This document shows, in pieces, positions 1 through 8,232 of a DNA stretch of 64,000 bases. Source of the DNA: Gordonia bronchialis DSM 43247 (lineage in GTDB: Bacteria > Actinomycetota > Actinomycetes > Mycobacteriales > Mycobacteriaceae); assembly GCF_000024785.1 (NCBI RefSeq), contig NC_013441.1:186001-250000 (forward strand), read 5' to 3'. The notes under the pieces were generated by a model. It was not told where the DNA came from and did no database searches. It was given only the letters and a program-made list of their open reading frames with translations. Positions within the stretch are counted from its first letter, which is position 1, and each line of letters opens with the position of its first letter. Position numbers and translations under genes: made by a program.

Positions 1-35
1 CCCGGCCCGGCGGACCCGTCGGCTCTTCGACGAGT

Positions 36-842
36 TCACCCCACCCAGGAGAGGTGGTCGCGCAGCAGGGCATATCCGACAAACGCGACCATGTCGATGA
101 CCGCGTGCGCGATCACCAGCGGCCACACTCGGCCGGTCAGCTGGAAGTACCGGCCGTACACCAGGCCCATCACCAGGTTGCCCAGTCCCGCGCCGACACC
201 CTGGTAGAGGTGATAACCGCCACGCAGCACCGCGCTGGCGGCCAGCGACCCGTTCTCGCCGACGCCCAGCTGACGCAGCCGGGTGATGAAGTAGGCGACC
301 ACGATGACCTCCTCGGCGACGGCGTTGGCCACCGCCGCGAGGATCAGGATGGGCCACTGCCACCAGGACGAGACCGTCGCCGGCACCAGATGCGCGTTGA
401 CGCCGAGTGCGCGGGCCACGGCCACCAGGCCCAGTCCCGGCAGTCCGATGATCGCGGCGAGCACCAGCGCCGCGGGCACGTCGCGGCGCGGCGTCAGGCG
501 GCGCAGACCGGCCTGCGCGACACCGATGCCGCTACGCCAGAGCAGATAGACGCCGAGGCCGGCGACGGCGAACAGGCGCAGTGCGCTCATCACCTGCCGG
601 ATTGCGTCGATCGGACCGAGTTCGGATCGGCTCGGATTCAGCGCGACGGTGGTGTTGCCGAGACCTTGGGCGAGTTCGCTCTCGATGAGGGACAGGATCG
701 CGTAGATGGCCGAGAACCCGAAGCTGAGCACACCGACGATGCACAGTTCGATCCACAGGGCACGTCGCCCGGCGCGGTCGGTGACCACGTCGATACCGTG
801 TGTGCCGCGCGGATCGAGGATGGCGCGCACGGAGAAGCCCAT
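36..842 (-). CDS. CPBP-family intramembrane metalloprotease
   Basis: Integral membrane protein of 268 residues with the CPBP (CAAX protease and bacteriocin-processing) signature. A Glu pair at 177-178 lies inside a helix (AVAEEVIVVAYF), an RGGYHLYQG motif carries His211, and an IAHAVIDM motif carries His246; these are the usual metal-site positions of the family. Hydrophobic stretches near 31-52, 85-102, 124-147, 162-186, 217-233 and 240-260 give about six membrane passes. Substrate is unknown; family members are tied to protein processing or peptide immunity, and nothing here decides between them. The iron-box gene lies 45 bases upstream on the same strand, so co-transcription is possible. 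Confidence 0.85.
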   Translation of the reverse strand: MGFSVRAILDPRGTHGIDVVTDRAGRRALWIELCIVGVLSFGFSAIYAILSLIESELAQGLGNTTVALNPSRSELGPIDAIRQVMSALRLFAVAGLGVYLLWRSGIGVAQAGLRRLTPRRDVPAALVLAAIIGLPGLGLVAVARALGVNAHLVPATVSSWWQWPILILAAVANAVAEEVIVVAYFITRLRQLGVGENGSLAASAVLRGGYHLYQGVGAGLGNLVMGLVYGRYFQLTGRVWPLVIAHAVIDMVAFVGYALLRDHLSWVG

Positions 843-887
843 GGCGGTCAGGGTACGGTTCCCGGCCGCCCGCGCCGATCCCGACGG

Positions 888-1679
888 TCAGTCGGGCAGG
901 CTGTTCATAAACGGGCAGCCGGCCAGCGATCGCAGCGCGTGCGAGAGTTCGTAGACGTCGGACACCGGGCGGCCGAAGGGCAGCCGGACGTCGGAGTCGC
1001 CCTCGGCCGACTCGATGCGGAAGCGGATACCGAAGCGATCCAGTCCGAGCGGACGGACCCGGCCCTTGCGGAGGTGGCGGGGCAGGCGTCGGATCAGTTG
1101 GCCGACGACGTCGGCGTGATCGGAATCGAGGTGGGAGATCCAGCCGTGCTCGTACTCCCAGAACGGGTCCGGGCTCGCACCCGCCAGCTCCGACGCGCTG
1201 ACCGACGCCGCGCCGGAACTGCTCGCGATCACGGCACTGTCGATCTGCAGCCGCAGCATCGAGCGGCCGTGGCCGATGTCGAGCAATCCGCCGTCGGGAT
1301 GCTCGGCCGCGATCTCGATCGCCAGGTCACGTTCGAGGTCGGCGGGTACCTGGTGCAGGTCGCCCTTGAGCCAGATCAGCGAACGTACCCGTTCGCGCAG
1401 GTCGATCGGTGCGCAGTCGGTGATCTCCAGCATCGCCGCGACGCCGTCGGGGGCGGCGGAGACCGCCGCGAGCGTAGCGCCGGCAGTGGGAACCAGGACA
1501 AAGGCCTGCGACTCGAACAGATGCACCACATCGACGGTCACCGGGTCGACCGGAGACTGCTCAGCGGGTGCGACGGCGGGGTCGGTCGGTTCGACTGCGA
1601 GGATCGCGTCGCTGACCCGGCGACATGCCGTCTGGATCATCTCGGCGTCCGTCGGGCGGTCGGTGACGGCTTGGGTCAT
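888..1679 (-). CDS. DUF2470 domain protein, Rv3839-like
   Basis: Soluble protein of 263 residues with no signal peptide. Residues about 170-255 (FWEYEHGWISHLDSDH, then FGIRFRIES and a Leu-rich C-terminal helix) read as a DUF2470 domain, the module attached to haem-utilisation and FMN-binding split-barrel proteins. The N-terminal part is rich in short hydrophobic strands. Position next to divergent pheA matches M. tuberculosis Rv3839, a low-iron-induced gene. An IdeR-type box sits 45 bases upstream, so iron repression is likely. Biochemical role is unknown; a part in haem or iron handling is inference from the domain and the box. Confidence 0.75.
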   Translation of the reverse strand: MTQAVTDRPTDAEMIQTACRRVSDAILAVEPTDPAVAPAEQSPVDPVTVDVVHLFESQAFVLVPTAGATLAAVSAAPDGVAAMLEITDCAPIDLRERVRSLIWLKGDLHQVPADLERDLAIEIAAEHPDGGLLDIGHGRSMLRLQIDSAVIASSSGAASVSASELAGASPDPFWEYEHGWISHLDSDHADVVGQLIRRLPRHLRKGRVRPLGLDRFGIRFRIESAEGDSDVRLPFGRPVSDVYELSHALRSLAGCPFMNSLPD

Positions 1680-1723
1680 GTCGGCCTCTCTCCCCGGGGT
1701 CGGGAACGGTGGGTGCGAGTCAC

Positions 1724-1742
1724 GAAGGTAACCCTAACCTAA
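1724..1742 (-). promoter_or_regulatory. IdeR/DtxR iron box
   Basis: Read on the minus strand the site is TTAGGTTAGGGTTACCTTC, which matches 15 of 19 positions of the IdeR consensus TTAGGTTAGSCTAACCTAA, with a perfect left half. It lies 45 bases upstream of the DUF2470 start, where a repressor would block transcription. The gap to leftward and rightward genes means pheA, whose start is 119 bases to the right, could also be affected, but its own promoter is more than 100 bases away. Confidence 0.7.
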
Positions 1743-1848
1743 ATCGCAGCGGTGGCGGGAGTCAACGCCTCGAATCCACCGATCCCGCCTGCCGGTTGTT
1801 CGCCGGACCGGCATCCGTTGGTCACACGGCACCACCGGCGGCGTCGAC

Positions 1849-1854
1849 TAGTGT
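1849..1854 (+). promoter_or_regulatory. -10 box of pheA, leaderless type
   Basis: TAGTGT ends six bases before the GTG start of pheA and no Shine-Dalgarno sequence is present between them. This spacing puts the transcription start at or next to the start codon, the pattern of leaderless mRNAs common in mycobacteria. Confidence 0.5.
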
Positions 1855-1860
1855 CGTGTC

Positions 1861-2847
1861 GTGCCCGTGTTCGCGTATTTCGGCCCGGCCGGCACCTTCA
1901 CCGAGATGGCTCTCGAACAGGTGCTGGCCCAGGCGGCCACACCCGGAGAATCCACCGCGCCCCTCTTCCTCCCCGCCGCGGAGCGGATCGCGGCGCCGAG
2001 CCCCGCCGCCGCCATCGCCATGGTGCGCACCGGCGAGGTCGACTACGCCTGCGTGCCGATCGAGAGTTCGCTGGAGGGGTCGGTGCCGGCGACCATGGAT
2101 GCGCTGGTGCCCGGCCCCGGCGCCGGCCGCGTCCAGGTGTTCGCCGAGACCGTCATCGACGTCGCCTTCACCATCGGCGCGGCCGCGCCGATCCCGCCGG
2201 CGCAGGTGACCCGGCTCGCGGCCTATCCGGTTGCCGAGGCCCAGGTGCGCGGCTCGGTGGCCCGACTGTTCCCCAACGCCCATTTCGTCACCGCGGCGTC
2301 CAATGCCGCTGCGGCACACGATGTCGCGGCCGGTGACGCCGACGCGGCCGTGACCACCGCACTGGCCGCGAGGCTGTCCGGACTCACCGTCCTGGCCGAC
2401 GGCATCTCCGACGCCACCGATGCGGTCACCCGATTCCTGATCATCGGCCGCCCCGCCCCGCCGCCGGCTCCCACCGGCGCCGACCGCACCGCGGTCATTC
2501 TCGAATTGCCCAACGCGCCGGGCAGCCTGATGGCCGCGATGAACGAATTCGCGTCCCGCGGAGTCGATCTCACCAGAATCGAATCACGCCCGCGACGCGA
2601 GCTGGAACGCGGCCTCAGCAACGCCGGTGAGTACCGGTTCTTCCTCGACGCCGTCGGCCACATCGACGACGACGCCGTCGCCGAGGCCCTCGCGGCACTG
2701 CACCGACGGTGCGATCGCATCGTCTATCTCGGGTCGTGGCCTGCCCATCGGGTTCCCGGCGCGGTGCCGCCGGATCATTCGGCGTCGACCGCCTGGGTGC
2801 AGACGATGCGGCGCGGCGGCGACGCCACCACCGGGGCCGACCGCTGA
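1861..2847 (+). CDS. pheA: Prephenate dehydratase
   Basis: Converts prephenate to phenylpyruvate in phenylalanine synthesis; cytosolic. The 328-residue chain has a dehydratase domain (about 1-195) starting FAYFGPAGTFTE, with VPIESSLEGSV and the catalytic TRF triplet at Thr190-Phe192. A regulatory ACT domain follows (about 205-285) with AVILELPNAPGSL, the ESRP motif at 241-244 and GEYRFFLDAVGH, so feedback inhibition by phenylalanine is expected. A Pro/Ala-rich tail of about 40 residues follows. The GTG start is chosen because the -10 box lies just upstream. The stop overlaps the next ATG by one base, so the phosphatase is translationally coupled, as in M. tuberculosis Rv3838c-Rv3837c. Confidence 0.95.
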   Translation: MPVFAYFGPAGTFTEMALEQVLAQAATPGESTAPLFLPAAERIAAPSPAAAIAMVRTGEVDYACVPIESSLEGSVPATMDALVPGPGAGRVQVFAETVIDVAFTIGAAAPIPPAQVTRLAAYPVAEAQVRGSVARLFPNAHFVTAASNAAAAHDVAAGDADAAVTTALAARLSGLTVLADGISDATDAVTRFLIIGRPAPPPAPTGADRTAVILELPNAPGSLMAAMNEFASRGVDLTRIESRPRRELERGLSNAGEYRFFLDAVGHIDDDAVAEALAALHRRCDRIVYLGSWPAHRVPGAVPPDHSASTAWVQTMRRGGDATTGADR

Positions 2848-3524
2848 TGGCCCGACTGCACCTGGTCCGGCACGGCGAGACCACGTCCAACGTCATGCGC
2901 CGGCTCGACACCGCCCTACCCGGCGCAGCACTCACGGATTTCGGTGTGCGCCAAGGGGTTCGGTTCGCATTGGAGAATGCCCGCGAGCAGCCCGCGGTGC
3001 TCGTCAGCTCGGTGGCCCGCCGTGCCGAGCAGACCGCCGAACTCATCGCCTCGGTGTGGGACGTCGACACCGAACCGCTCGAGGGCATTCACGAGGTGCA
3101 GGCCGGTGACCTCGAGGATCGGGTCGACACCGACGCGCACCAGGTCTTCCGCGAGGTGATGGATCGCTGGCATGCCGGTGACCTCGACGCCCGCATCCCG
3201 GGCGGCGAATCGCTCGCCATGGTCTACGACCGCTACCTACCCGTCGTCGACGACCTCGCCGGGCGTTTCCTGACCGGGGACAACCAGCAGGACGTCTACA
3301 TCGTCAGCCACGGTGCCGCCATTCGGTTGATCGCGGCACGGCTATCGGGCATCGACGCCCGGTTCGCCGCCGCCACCCATCTGCACAACACCGGCAGTAT
3401 CGAACTCGAGTACACCAACGGCATCTGGGTGTGCCACCGCTGGGGCGCCGAGACCGCTCCGTTCGGGCGGGTCGACGAACCCCTCGTCGTTGCCGAATCG
3501 ATCGGGGACGAACCGATGGGGTGA
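2847..3524 (+). CDS. Histidine phosphatase (phosphoglycerate mutase) family protein
   Basis: Cytosolic phosphatase-superfamily protein of 225 residues. The catalytic RHGE motif is at residues 8-11 (phospho-accepting His9), and the second essential His155 is in IVSHGAAIRL. The IHEVQAGDLED and PGGESLAMVYDRY segments are also typical of the branch. It corresponds by position to Rv3837c, annotated as phosphoglycerate mutase-like; substrate specificity cannot be read from sequence, and most such short members are phosphatases. The start overlaps the pheA stop by one base, so they form an operon. It converges with the small zincin gene, only five bases apart. Confidence 0.85.
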   Translation: MARLHLVRHGETTSNVMRRLDTALPGAALTDFGVRQGVRFALENAREQPAVLVSSVARRAEQTAELIASVWDVDTEPLEGIHEVQAGDLEDRVDTDAHQVFREVMDRWHAGDLDARIPGGESLAMVYDRYLPVVDDLAGRFLTGDNQQDVYIVSHGAAIRLIAARLSGIDARFAAATHLHNTGSIELEYTNGIWVCHRWGAETAPFGRVDEPLVVAESIGDEPMG

Positions 3525-3529
3525 GGGGC

Positions 3530-3880
3530 TCAGCCCCAACCGTTGGCGTGCAACCAGGCGTCGTCGATCCCGAAGTGATGGGCGATCTCGTGGATGACGG
3601 TCACCGCCACCTCGTGCACCACCTGCTCGCGGCTGTGGCACATCGCGAGGATGGGTTCGCGATAGATCGTGATGGTGTCCGGTAGGAAACCGCCGTAGTC
3701 GTGGTCGCGGCTGGTGAGCGCGACGCCGTGATAGAGCCCCAGGATGTCGGGGGCTTCCGGGTTGTGCGCCTCCACCAGGATCACGACGTTGTCGATGGCG
3801 TCGGTGAGTTCGGCCGGAATGGTGTCGAGCGCGTCGGACACCAGTCCGTCGAAGTCGTCGTCGGACATGCGTACGGGCAT
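3530..3880 (-). CDS. Small zincin-like metallopeptidase (Rv3836 type)
   Basis: Protein of 116 residues. The zinc-binding HEIAHHFGIDD motif (HEXXH at 97-101) sits close to the C-terminus, as in the zincin-like metallopeptidase family represented by Rv3836. The rest is an acidic alpha-helical N-terminus (DFDGLVSDALDTIP) and a beta region (DILGLYHGVAL, PDTITIYREPIL). ATG at 3880 is used; a second in-frame ATG lies at 3868. It starts four bases after the stop of the septum-formation-type gene, so both are probably one transcript. Whether it is an active protease is unknown. Confidence 0.85.
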   Translation of the reverse strand: MPVRMSDDDFDGLVSDALDTIPAELTDAIDNVVILVEAHNPEAPDILGLYHGVALTSRDHDYGGFLPDTITIYREPILAMCHSREQVVHEVAVTVIHEIAHHFGIDDAWLHANGWG

Positions 3881-3884
3881 CGGA

Positions 3885-5345
3885 TCAGCCCGCCGGAGCC
3901 GGGACCTCGAGCGGATTCTCCGACACACCCGGCGGCAGCGGCACCGGGGTGGGCAGAGCGCGGCCCGGTGGTGCCTGCGGCGGCGGAACCGGCCGCTTGC
4001 CGTTGATGAGCAGCAGATCCCCACCTCCCTTGGCGTCGCCGACGAGGGTTGCGAAACCGCCACGACGGTCCGGCAGTCCCAAGTAGCAGACCACCTTTCG
4101 GCTACCCGCCAGCCAACTGGTCTCCTCCAGGACCGACCACTGCACGTTCAGCGTCGTGGCCTCGAGCTTCGCCTTGCCCCCGACGAACCGCTCGGCCTGC
4201 ACCGGGCAGATCCCGTCCAGATAGTCGTTCTGGGTGCGGAAGTTGGGCCACGGCTTGCCGGAGAGCTTGTCGCCGAAGCGAACCGCGAGATCCACGATTC
4301 CGGTGGCCTGGAAGGAATGCGGCTCAGCACAATTTACCGGGAAACCGGTGGCCTTGCGGGTGTCGGTGTCGATACCGATGCAGGTGCCCTCGGGCCACAC
4401 CCGCGACTGGTTCTGGTCGGCGACACGGCCGGAGAAGGCGACGGGCTGCCCGTCCGGGCCGGTCTCCTGCAGGCCGCAGCGCAGGGCGCGTGCACCCCGA
4501 TCCCATTGGTACTGCGACGGATACATCATTCCCACCGAGAATCGGCCGTGCGGATCGAGTCGACCGGCGAGATACTCGCCGACGATCACCGGGCACTGTT
4601 CGTCGCGGATCGTCCCGAATCGCACATCGCCCGGCCACGGGGCCTTCTCGCCGAACTCCGCGCCCGGGAACACCGACGTGTCCAGGGCCCCGGCCACCTC
4701 GAACCGGTGCTTCTGCTCGCATCCCACCTTCACCGGCTGACCGGGATTGCCGGCCGGCCAGTCCAGGCAGTCGCCTGCAACCGAGCGGGCGAAGTCGTTG
4801 TCGTCGATGCGTTCACTCTCACCGATGTCGCTGGTGCCGACGCTGCCGCTGTCGTCGAAGAGCCCGACGGCAAGCGCGATGACGCCCATCACGAGAGCGC
4901 CGACAACCACCGCGGCCAGCACCAACCGAACCGGATTGGCGAGCAACGCGCCCCGCCATCCCGACGACGCGCCGGCGGGATGGTGTCGCTCGTCGGCGGT
5001 GGTGTCGATCCATTCGGTGTCGGTGTCGGTGTCGGTGTGGTCGTCGGCCCGGCCCGGCCCGTCGACGGCACCGAGTTCGGTGGTGTCGGCCGCGGAGTCG
5101 GTGGTGCGCTCGGGTGCCGGAGTGTCGCCTGCCGTCGTGTCCTCCAACGGGGAGGCCGCGGGAACACGGTGGTCGGGAACACCCTGGTCGGGGGTGTTCG
5201 GGGTCTTCTTGAGCGACACGGTGGCGTCGTCGTCGGCGCCTGACGCACCGGCCGTCCCGGTCGCGGCGTCACCGCTGTTGGGCCCGTCCGGCTGCCCGGG
5301 TGCTGGTGCGTCATCGGTGTCGCGACGCGGATCGTCGTCGTTCAT
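3885..5345 (-). CDS. Septum-formation family membrane protein (Rv3835 type)
   Basis: Protein of 486 residues with three parts. Residues 1-135 are a disordered, Asp/Thr/Pro-rich cytoplasmic tail that includes a DTDTDT tract. One transmembrane helix lies at about 140-163 (LVLAAVVVGALVMGVIALAV). The outside region holds two cysteine-containing repeats (GDCLDWP...CEQKHRFEVAG and GTCIGIDTDT...CAEPHSFQATG) typical of the Septum_form domain, and a Pro-rich tail. Gene order with serS and the zincin matches Rv3834c-Rv3836. A part in division or envelope assembly is inferred only from the family name. Its start is 52 bases from the divergent ankyrin gene, so their promoters overlap. Confidence 0.8.
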   Translation of the reverse strand: MNDDDPRRDTDDAPAPGQPDGPNSGDAATGTAGASGADDDATVSLKKTPNTPDQGVPDHRVPAASPLEDTTAGDTPAPERTTDSAADTTELGAVDGPGRADDHTDTDTDTEWIDTTADERHHPAGASSGWRGALLANPVRLVLAAVVVGALVMGVIALAVGLFDDSGSVGTSDIGESERIDDNDFARSVAGDCLDWPAGNPGQPVKVGCEQKHRFEVAGALDTSVFPGAEFGEKAPWPGDVRFGTIRDEQCPVIVGEYLAGRLDPHGRFSVGMMYPSQYQWDRGARALRCGLQETGPDGQPVAFSGRVADQNQSRVWPEGTCIGIDTDTRKATGFPVNCAEPHSFQATGIVDLAVRFGDKLSGKPWPNFRTQNDYLDGICPVQAERFVGGKAKLEATTLNVQWSVLEETSWLAGSRKVVCYLGLPDRRGGFATLVGDAKGGGDLLLINGKRPVPPPQAPPGRALPTPVPLPPGVSENPLEVPAPAG

Positions 5346-5384
5346 CGCTGTCCATCATGCCTGTTGGGTCGCCCGTGCCACACC

Positions 5385-5390
5385 TACACT
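5385..5390 (+). promoter_or_regulatory. -10 box of the ankyrin gene, leaderless type
   Basis: TACACT lies seven bases before the GTG start, with no Shine-Dalgarno sequence. The 52-base gap to the divergent septum-type gene must hold both promoters. Confidence 0.5.
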
Positions 5391-5397
5391 CGCGATT

Positions 5398-5820
5398 GTG
5401 GGCACCGACCAGGATTCGACCGCCGGGCACGAGCCCCGCGCCGCCGACGCCGCCGACCTGACCGAGCTGGCCGGACGGCTCTTCGACATGGCCCGCACCG
5501 GAGACCGCGACACCCTGGTCGCGTATGTGGATGCCGGCGTACCGGTCAACCTGCGCAATCAGTCGGGCGACACCCTGCTCATGCTGGCCGCCTACCACGG
5601 GCATGCGGGCACCGTCGAGGCGTTGATCCAGCGTGGCGCCGACGTCGGGCTGGCCAATGACAAGGGGCAGACCCCGCTGGCCGGTGCCGTGTTCAAGGGT
5701 CACGACGACGTGGTGGCGGCCCTCGTCGCGGCGGGCGCCGATCCGCAGGCCGGCACTCCGTCGGCCGCGCAGGCGGCGACCATGTTCGGCCGGGCCGACT
5801 ACACCGGGCTGTGGGGGTGA
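5398..5820 (+). CDS. Ankyrin repeat protein
   Basis: Cytosolic protein of 140 residues with three ankyrin units from about residue 24: ARTGDRDTLVAYVDAGVPVN, then SGDTLLMLAAYHGHAGTVEA and KGQTPLAGAVFKGHDDVVAA, each followed by the LIxxGAD-type turn. Such small bacterial ankyrin proteins are protein-binding scaffolds; the partner is unknown. A longer open frame extends upstream, but the GTG at 5398 is preferred because it follows a -10 box by seven bases and the upstream residues are low-complexity shadow of the divergent gene. serS follows on the same strand 88 bases later with its own promoter. Confidence 0.85.
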   Translation: MGTDQDSTAGHEPRAADAADLTELAGRLFDMARTGDRDTLVAYVDAGVPVNLRNQSGDTLLMLAAYHGHAGTVEALIQRGADVGLANDKGQTPLAGAVFKGHDDVVAALVAAGADPQAGTPSAAQAATMFGRADYTGLWG

Positions 5821-5894
5821 GCGCCGGCGGATGACCGCCCGGGGCGCACGGGCGGCCGACCTCGGGTGATGGCGCTGCACCCAGGTGGCTCCAG

Positions 5895-5900
5895 TAGGGT
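5895..5900 (+). promoter_or_regulatory. -10 box of serS, leaderless type
   Basis: TAGGGT lies eight bases before the GTG at 5909 and no ribosome site is visible, which fits a leaderless serS mRNA. Confidence 0.5.
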
Positions 5901-5908
5901 TTGAAGTC

Positions 5909-7168
5909 GTGATCGACCTCAGAATTCTTCGCGAGAATCCGGACCTCGTTCGGGCGTCGCAGCGCACCCGAGGCGAAGACCCCGGCCTGGTGGACACGCT
6001 GCTCGAGGCCGACGGCACTCGCCGGGCGGCCATCGTCGAGGCGGATGCCCTGCGATCCGAACAGAAGGCACTCGGCAAACAGGTCGGCAAAGCCCACGGG
6101 GACGAGAAGACCGCGCTGCTGGCCAAGGGCAAGGAACTCGCCGAGCAGGTCAAGGCCGCCGTCGCCCGGCAGAACGCCGCCGACGAGGCCGCCGCCACCG
6201 CCCACCGCGCCATCTCCAACATCGTCGCAGACGGTGCCCCGGCCGGTGGCGAGGACGACTACGTGGTGCTCGAGCACGTCGGCGAACCCCGCGAGATCGC
6301 CGACCCCAAAGATCATCTGGAGCTGGGTGAGGCGCTGGGTCTCATCGACATGGAACGCGGTGCCAAGGTGTCCGGCTCGCGCTTCTACTTCCTCACCGGG
6401 CAGGGTGCGCTCCTGCAGCTCGGCCTGCTCAACATGGCCGCGCAGAAGGCCGTCGCCAACGGGTTCACCCTGATGATCCCGCCGGTGCTGGTGCGCCCCG
6501 AGGTCATGGAGGGCACCGGCTTCCTGGGGGCGCACGCCGACGAGGTCTACCACCTCGACAAGGACGACGACCTGTATCTGGTGGGTACCTCCGAGGTGCC
6601 GTTGGCCGGCTATCACATGAACGAGATCGTCGACCTCAGCGACGGACCCAAGCGGTACGCGGGCTGGTCGAGTTGCTTTCGGCGTGAAGCCGGCAGCTAC
6701 GGCAAGGACACTCGCGGCATCATCCGTGTGCACCAGTTCGACAAGGTCGAGGGCTTTGTCTACTGCAAACCCGAAGACGCTGACGCCGAGCACCAGCGTC
6801 TCCTGGGTTGGGAGAAGGAGATGCTGGCCGCCATCGACGTGCCCTACCGGGTGATCGACGTCGCCGGCGGTGACCTCGGGTCGTCGGCCGCCCGCAAATT
6901 CGACTGTGAGGCATGGGTTCCGACGCAGAACACCTACCGGGAGCTGACGTCGACCTCCAACTGCACCACCTATCAGGCACGTCGCCTGTCCATCCGGTAT
7001 CGCGACGACTCGGGTAAGCCGCAGATCGCCGCCACACTGAACGGCACGCTGGCCACCACCCGCTGGCTCGTCGCGATCCTGGAGAACCATCAGCAGCCCG
7101 ACGGTTCGGTGCGCTTGCCGGCCGAGCTCGCGAAGTTCGTCGGCACCGACGTGCTGACACCTCGATGA
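5909..7168 (+). CDS. serS: Seryl-tRNA synthetase
   Basis: Charges tRNA-Ser with serine; class II aminoacyl-tRNA synthetase of 419 residues, the usual length. It begins [21 protein letters not shown], followed by the long coiled-coil tRNA-binding arm (about 27-110). Class II motif 2 is seen in [20 protein letters not shown], where Arg residues bind ATP. Motif 3 is near the C-terminus ([22 protein letters not shown]). The GTG at 5909 gives the conserved N-terminus; an earlier in-frame GTG at 5885 would add eight residues and is not supported. It is essential and monocistronic by context. Confidence 0.97.
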   Translation: MIDLRILRENPDLVRASQRTRGEDPGLVDTLLEADGTRRAAIVEADALRSEQKALGKQVGKAHGDEKTALLAKGKELAEQVKAAVARQNAADEAAATAHRAISNIVADGAPAGGEDDYVVLEHVGEPREIADPKDHLELGEALGLIDMERGAKVSGSRFYFLTGQGALLQLGLLNMAAQKAVANGFTLMIPPVLVRPEVMEGTGFLGAHADEVYHLDKDDDLYLVGTSEVPLAGYHMNEIVDLSDGPKRYAGWSSCFRREAGSYGKDTRGIIRVHQFDKVEGFVYCKPEDADAEHQRLLGWEKEMLAAIDVPYRVIDVAGGDLGSSAARKFDCEAWVPTQNTYRELTSTSNCTTYQARRLSIRYRDDSGKPQIAATLNGTLATTRWLVAILENHQQPDGSVRLPAELAKFVGTDVLTPR

Positions 7169-7233
7169 CGTCGCGGTGGTGATCGCGTGAGTGCGCCGGT
7201 GCGCTCTGGGCCGGTGATGCGGAGGCGGTGGCG

Positions 7234-8160
7234 ATGATCGCCGGGGTCATCGTCGCGGTGATCGGTGCGTTCGCCTTCGCCGCGGCGGCCGTGTTGCAGG
7301 CGCTCGGCGCCGAGCAGGTGGCACAGCGCGCTGCGACCCGCGAGGAACGAAAACGATCGGCCAAGGCGCATCCGTCGTTGCGATCGACGGTGGCCACGAT
7401 GCTGACCGTGCCGTTCCTGATCGGATTCGTCTTCGACATCATCGGCTTCGTCGCGACCCTCGCGTCGGCCCGGATGATCCCGTTGTTCCTGTCGCAGACC
7501 ATCATTTCGGCGCGGTTGGTGGCGACGGCACTGTTGGCGATGGTCGTCCTGCACATCCGCCTGACGACGCGTGACTGGATCGCCGGAGCGGTGGTGGTGG
7601 CGTCGCTGGTGCTGCTGGCGGTATCGGCCGGTCGCGAAGGCGTCGACGATCAGAGCTGGATGCACTGGGCGGTGCTGGTGGCCGGTCCGGGTCTGTTCCT
7701 GCTCGGTCTGCTGGTGATGCGAACGGTGCGGCGACACATCGCTTCGGCCACCGGACTCATCGCCGGAGCGGTGTTCGGCGTGATGGCGGTCGCGTCGCGG
7801 ATCCTTGAGGGCGTCGACCCCTTCGAGCCGACCCGGCTGTTCACCGACCCGGCGTTGTACGCCCTGCTGATCAGCGGAATGGGCGGCTTCTATCTGTTCA
7901 CCGTCGCTCTGCAGACGGGCTCGGTGAACGGGGCGGCGGCCGCGCTGGTGGTGGGTCAGACCGTGCTGCCGGGAGCCGTCGGGATCGCCTTCCTGGGCGA
8001 CGTCACACGTGCGGGCTGGGGTCCGGTGGCCTTCGTCGCCTTCGCGGCCGCGGTGGTCGGCGGGGTGATGCTCGCGTCGTCGCAGGCGGTCACGGCCGTC
8101 GAGAAGGCCGACGTCACCAACATGCCGACCGGTTACGGGCACGGTTCGCGAGACGGCTGA
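7234..8160 (+). CDS. EamA/DMT-like multi-pass membrane protein
   Basis: Membrane protein of 308 residues with about nine hydrophobic helices in the drug/metabolite-transporter style: MIAGVIVAVIGAFAFAAAAV at the start, an ASARMIPLFLSQTIISA loop-helix, and GPVAFVAFAAAVVGGVMLAS near the end. A GGAGG ribosome site at 7221-7225 is eight bases from ATG 7234; the GTG at 7228 is too close and is rejected. The next gene is a paralogue in the same orientation, so this is a tandem pair. The transported compound is unknown. Confidence 0.8.
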   Translation: MIAGVIVAVIGAFAFAAAAVLQALGAEQVAQRAATREERKRSAKAHPSLRSTVATMLTVPFLIGFVFDIIGFVATLASARMIPLFLSQTIISARLVATALLAMVVLHIRLTTRDWIAGAVVVASLVLLAVSAGREGVDDQSWMHWAVLVAGPGLFLLGLLVMRTVRRHIASATGLIAGAVFGVMAVASRILEGVDPFEPTRLFTDPALYALLISGMGGFYLFTVALQTGSVNGAAAALVVGQTVLPGAVGIAFLGDVTRAGWGPVAFVAFAAAVVGGVMLASSQAVTAVEKADVTNMPTGYGHGSRDG

Positions 8161-8232
8161 TCGTCGGGACCCCGGTGCCGCCAGGGGGCCGAACACCGCC
8201 TACCGCGGCGTCGACCGGTGAATACTGGCCCG

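Noticed and set aside
54..1742. Long plus-strand open frame of 562 residues opposite the CPBP and DUF2470 genes
   Set aside because: Composition is Arg/Gln/His-rich with no motif, it overlaps two well-supported genes, and such long antisense frames are expected at this GC content.
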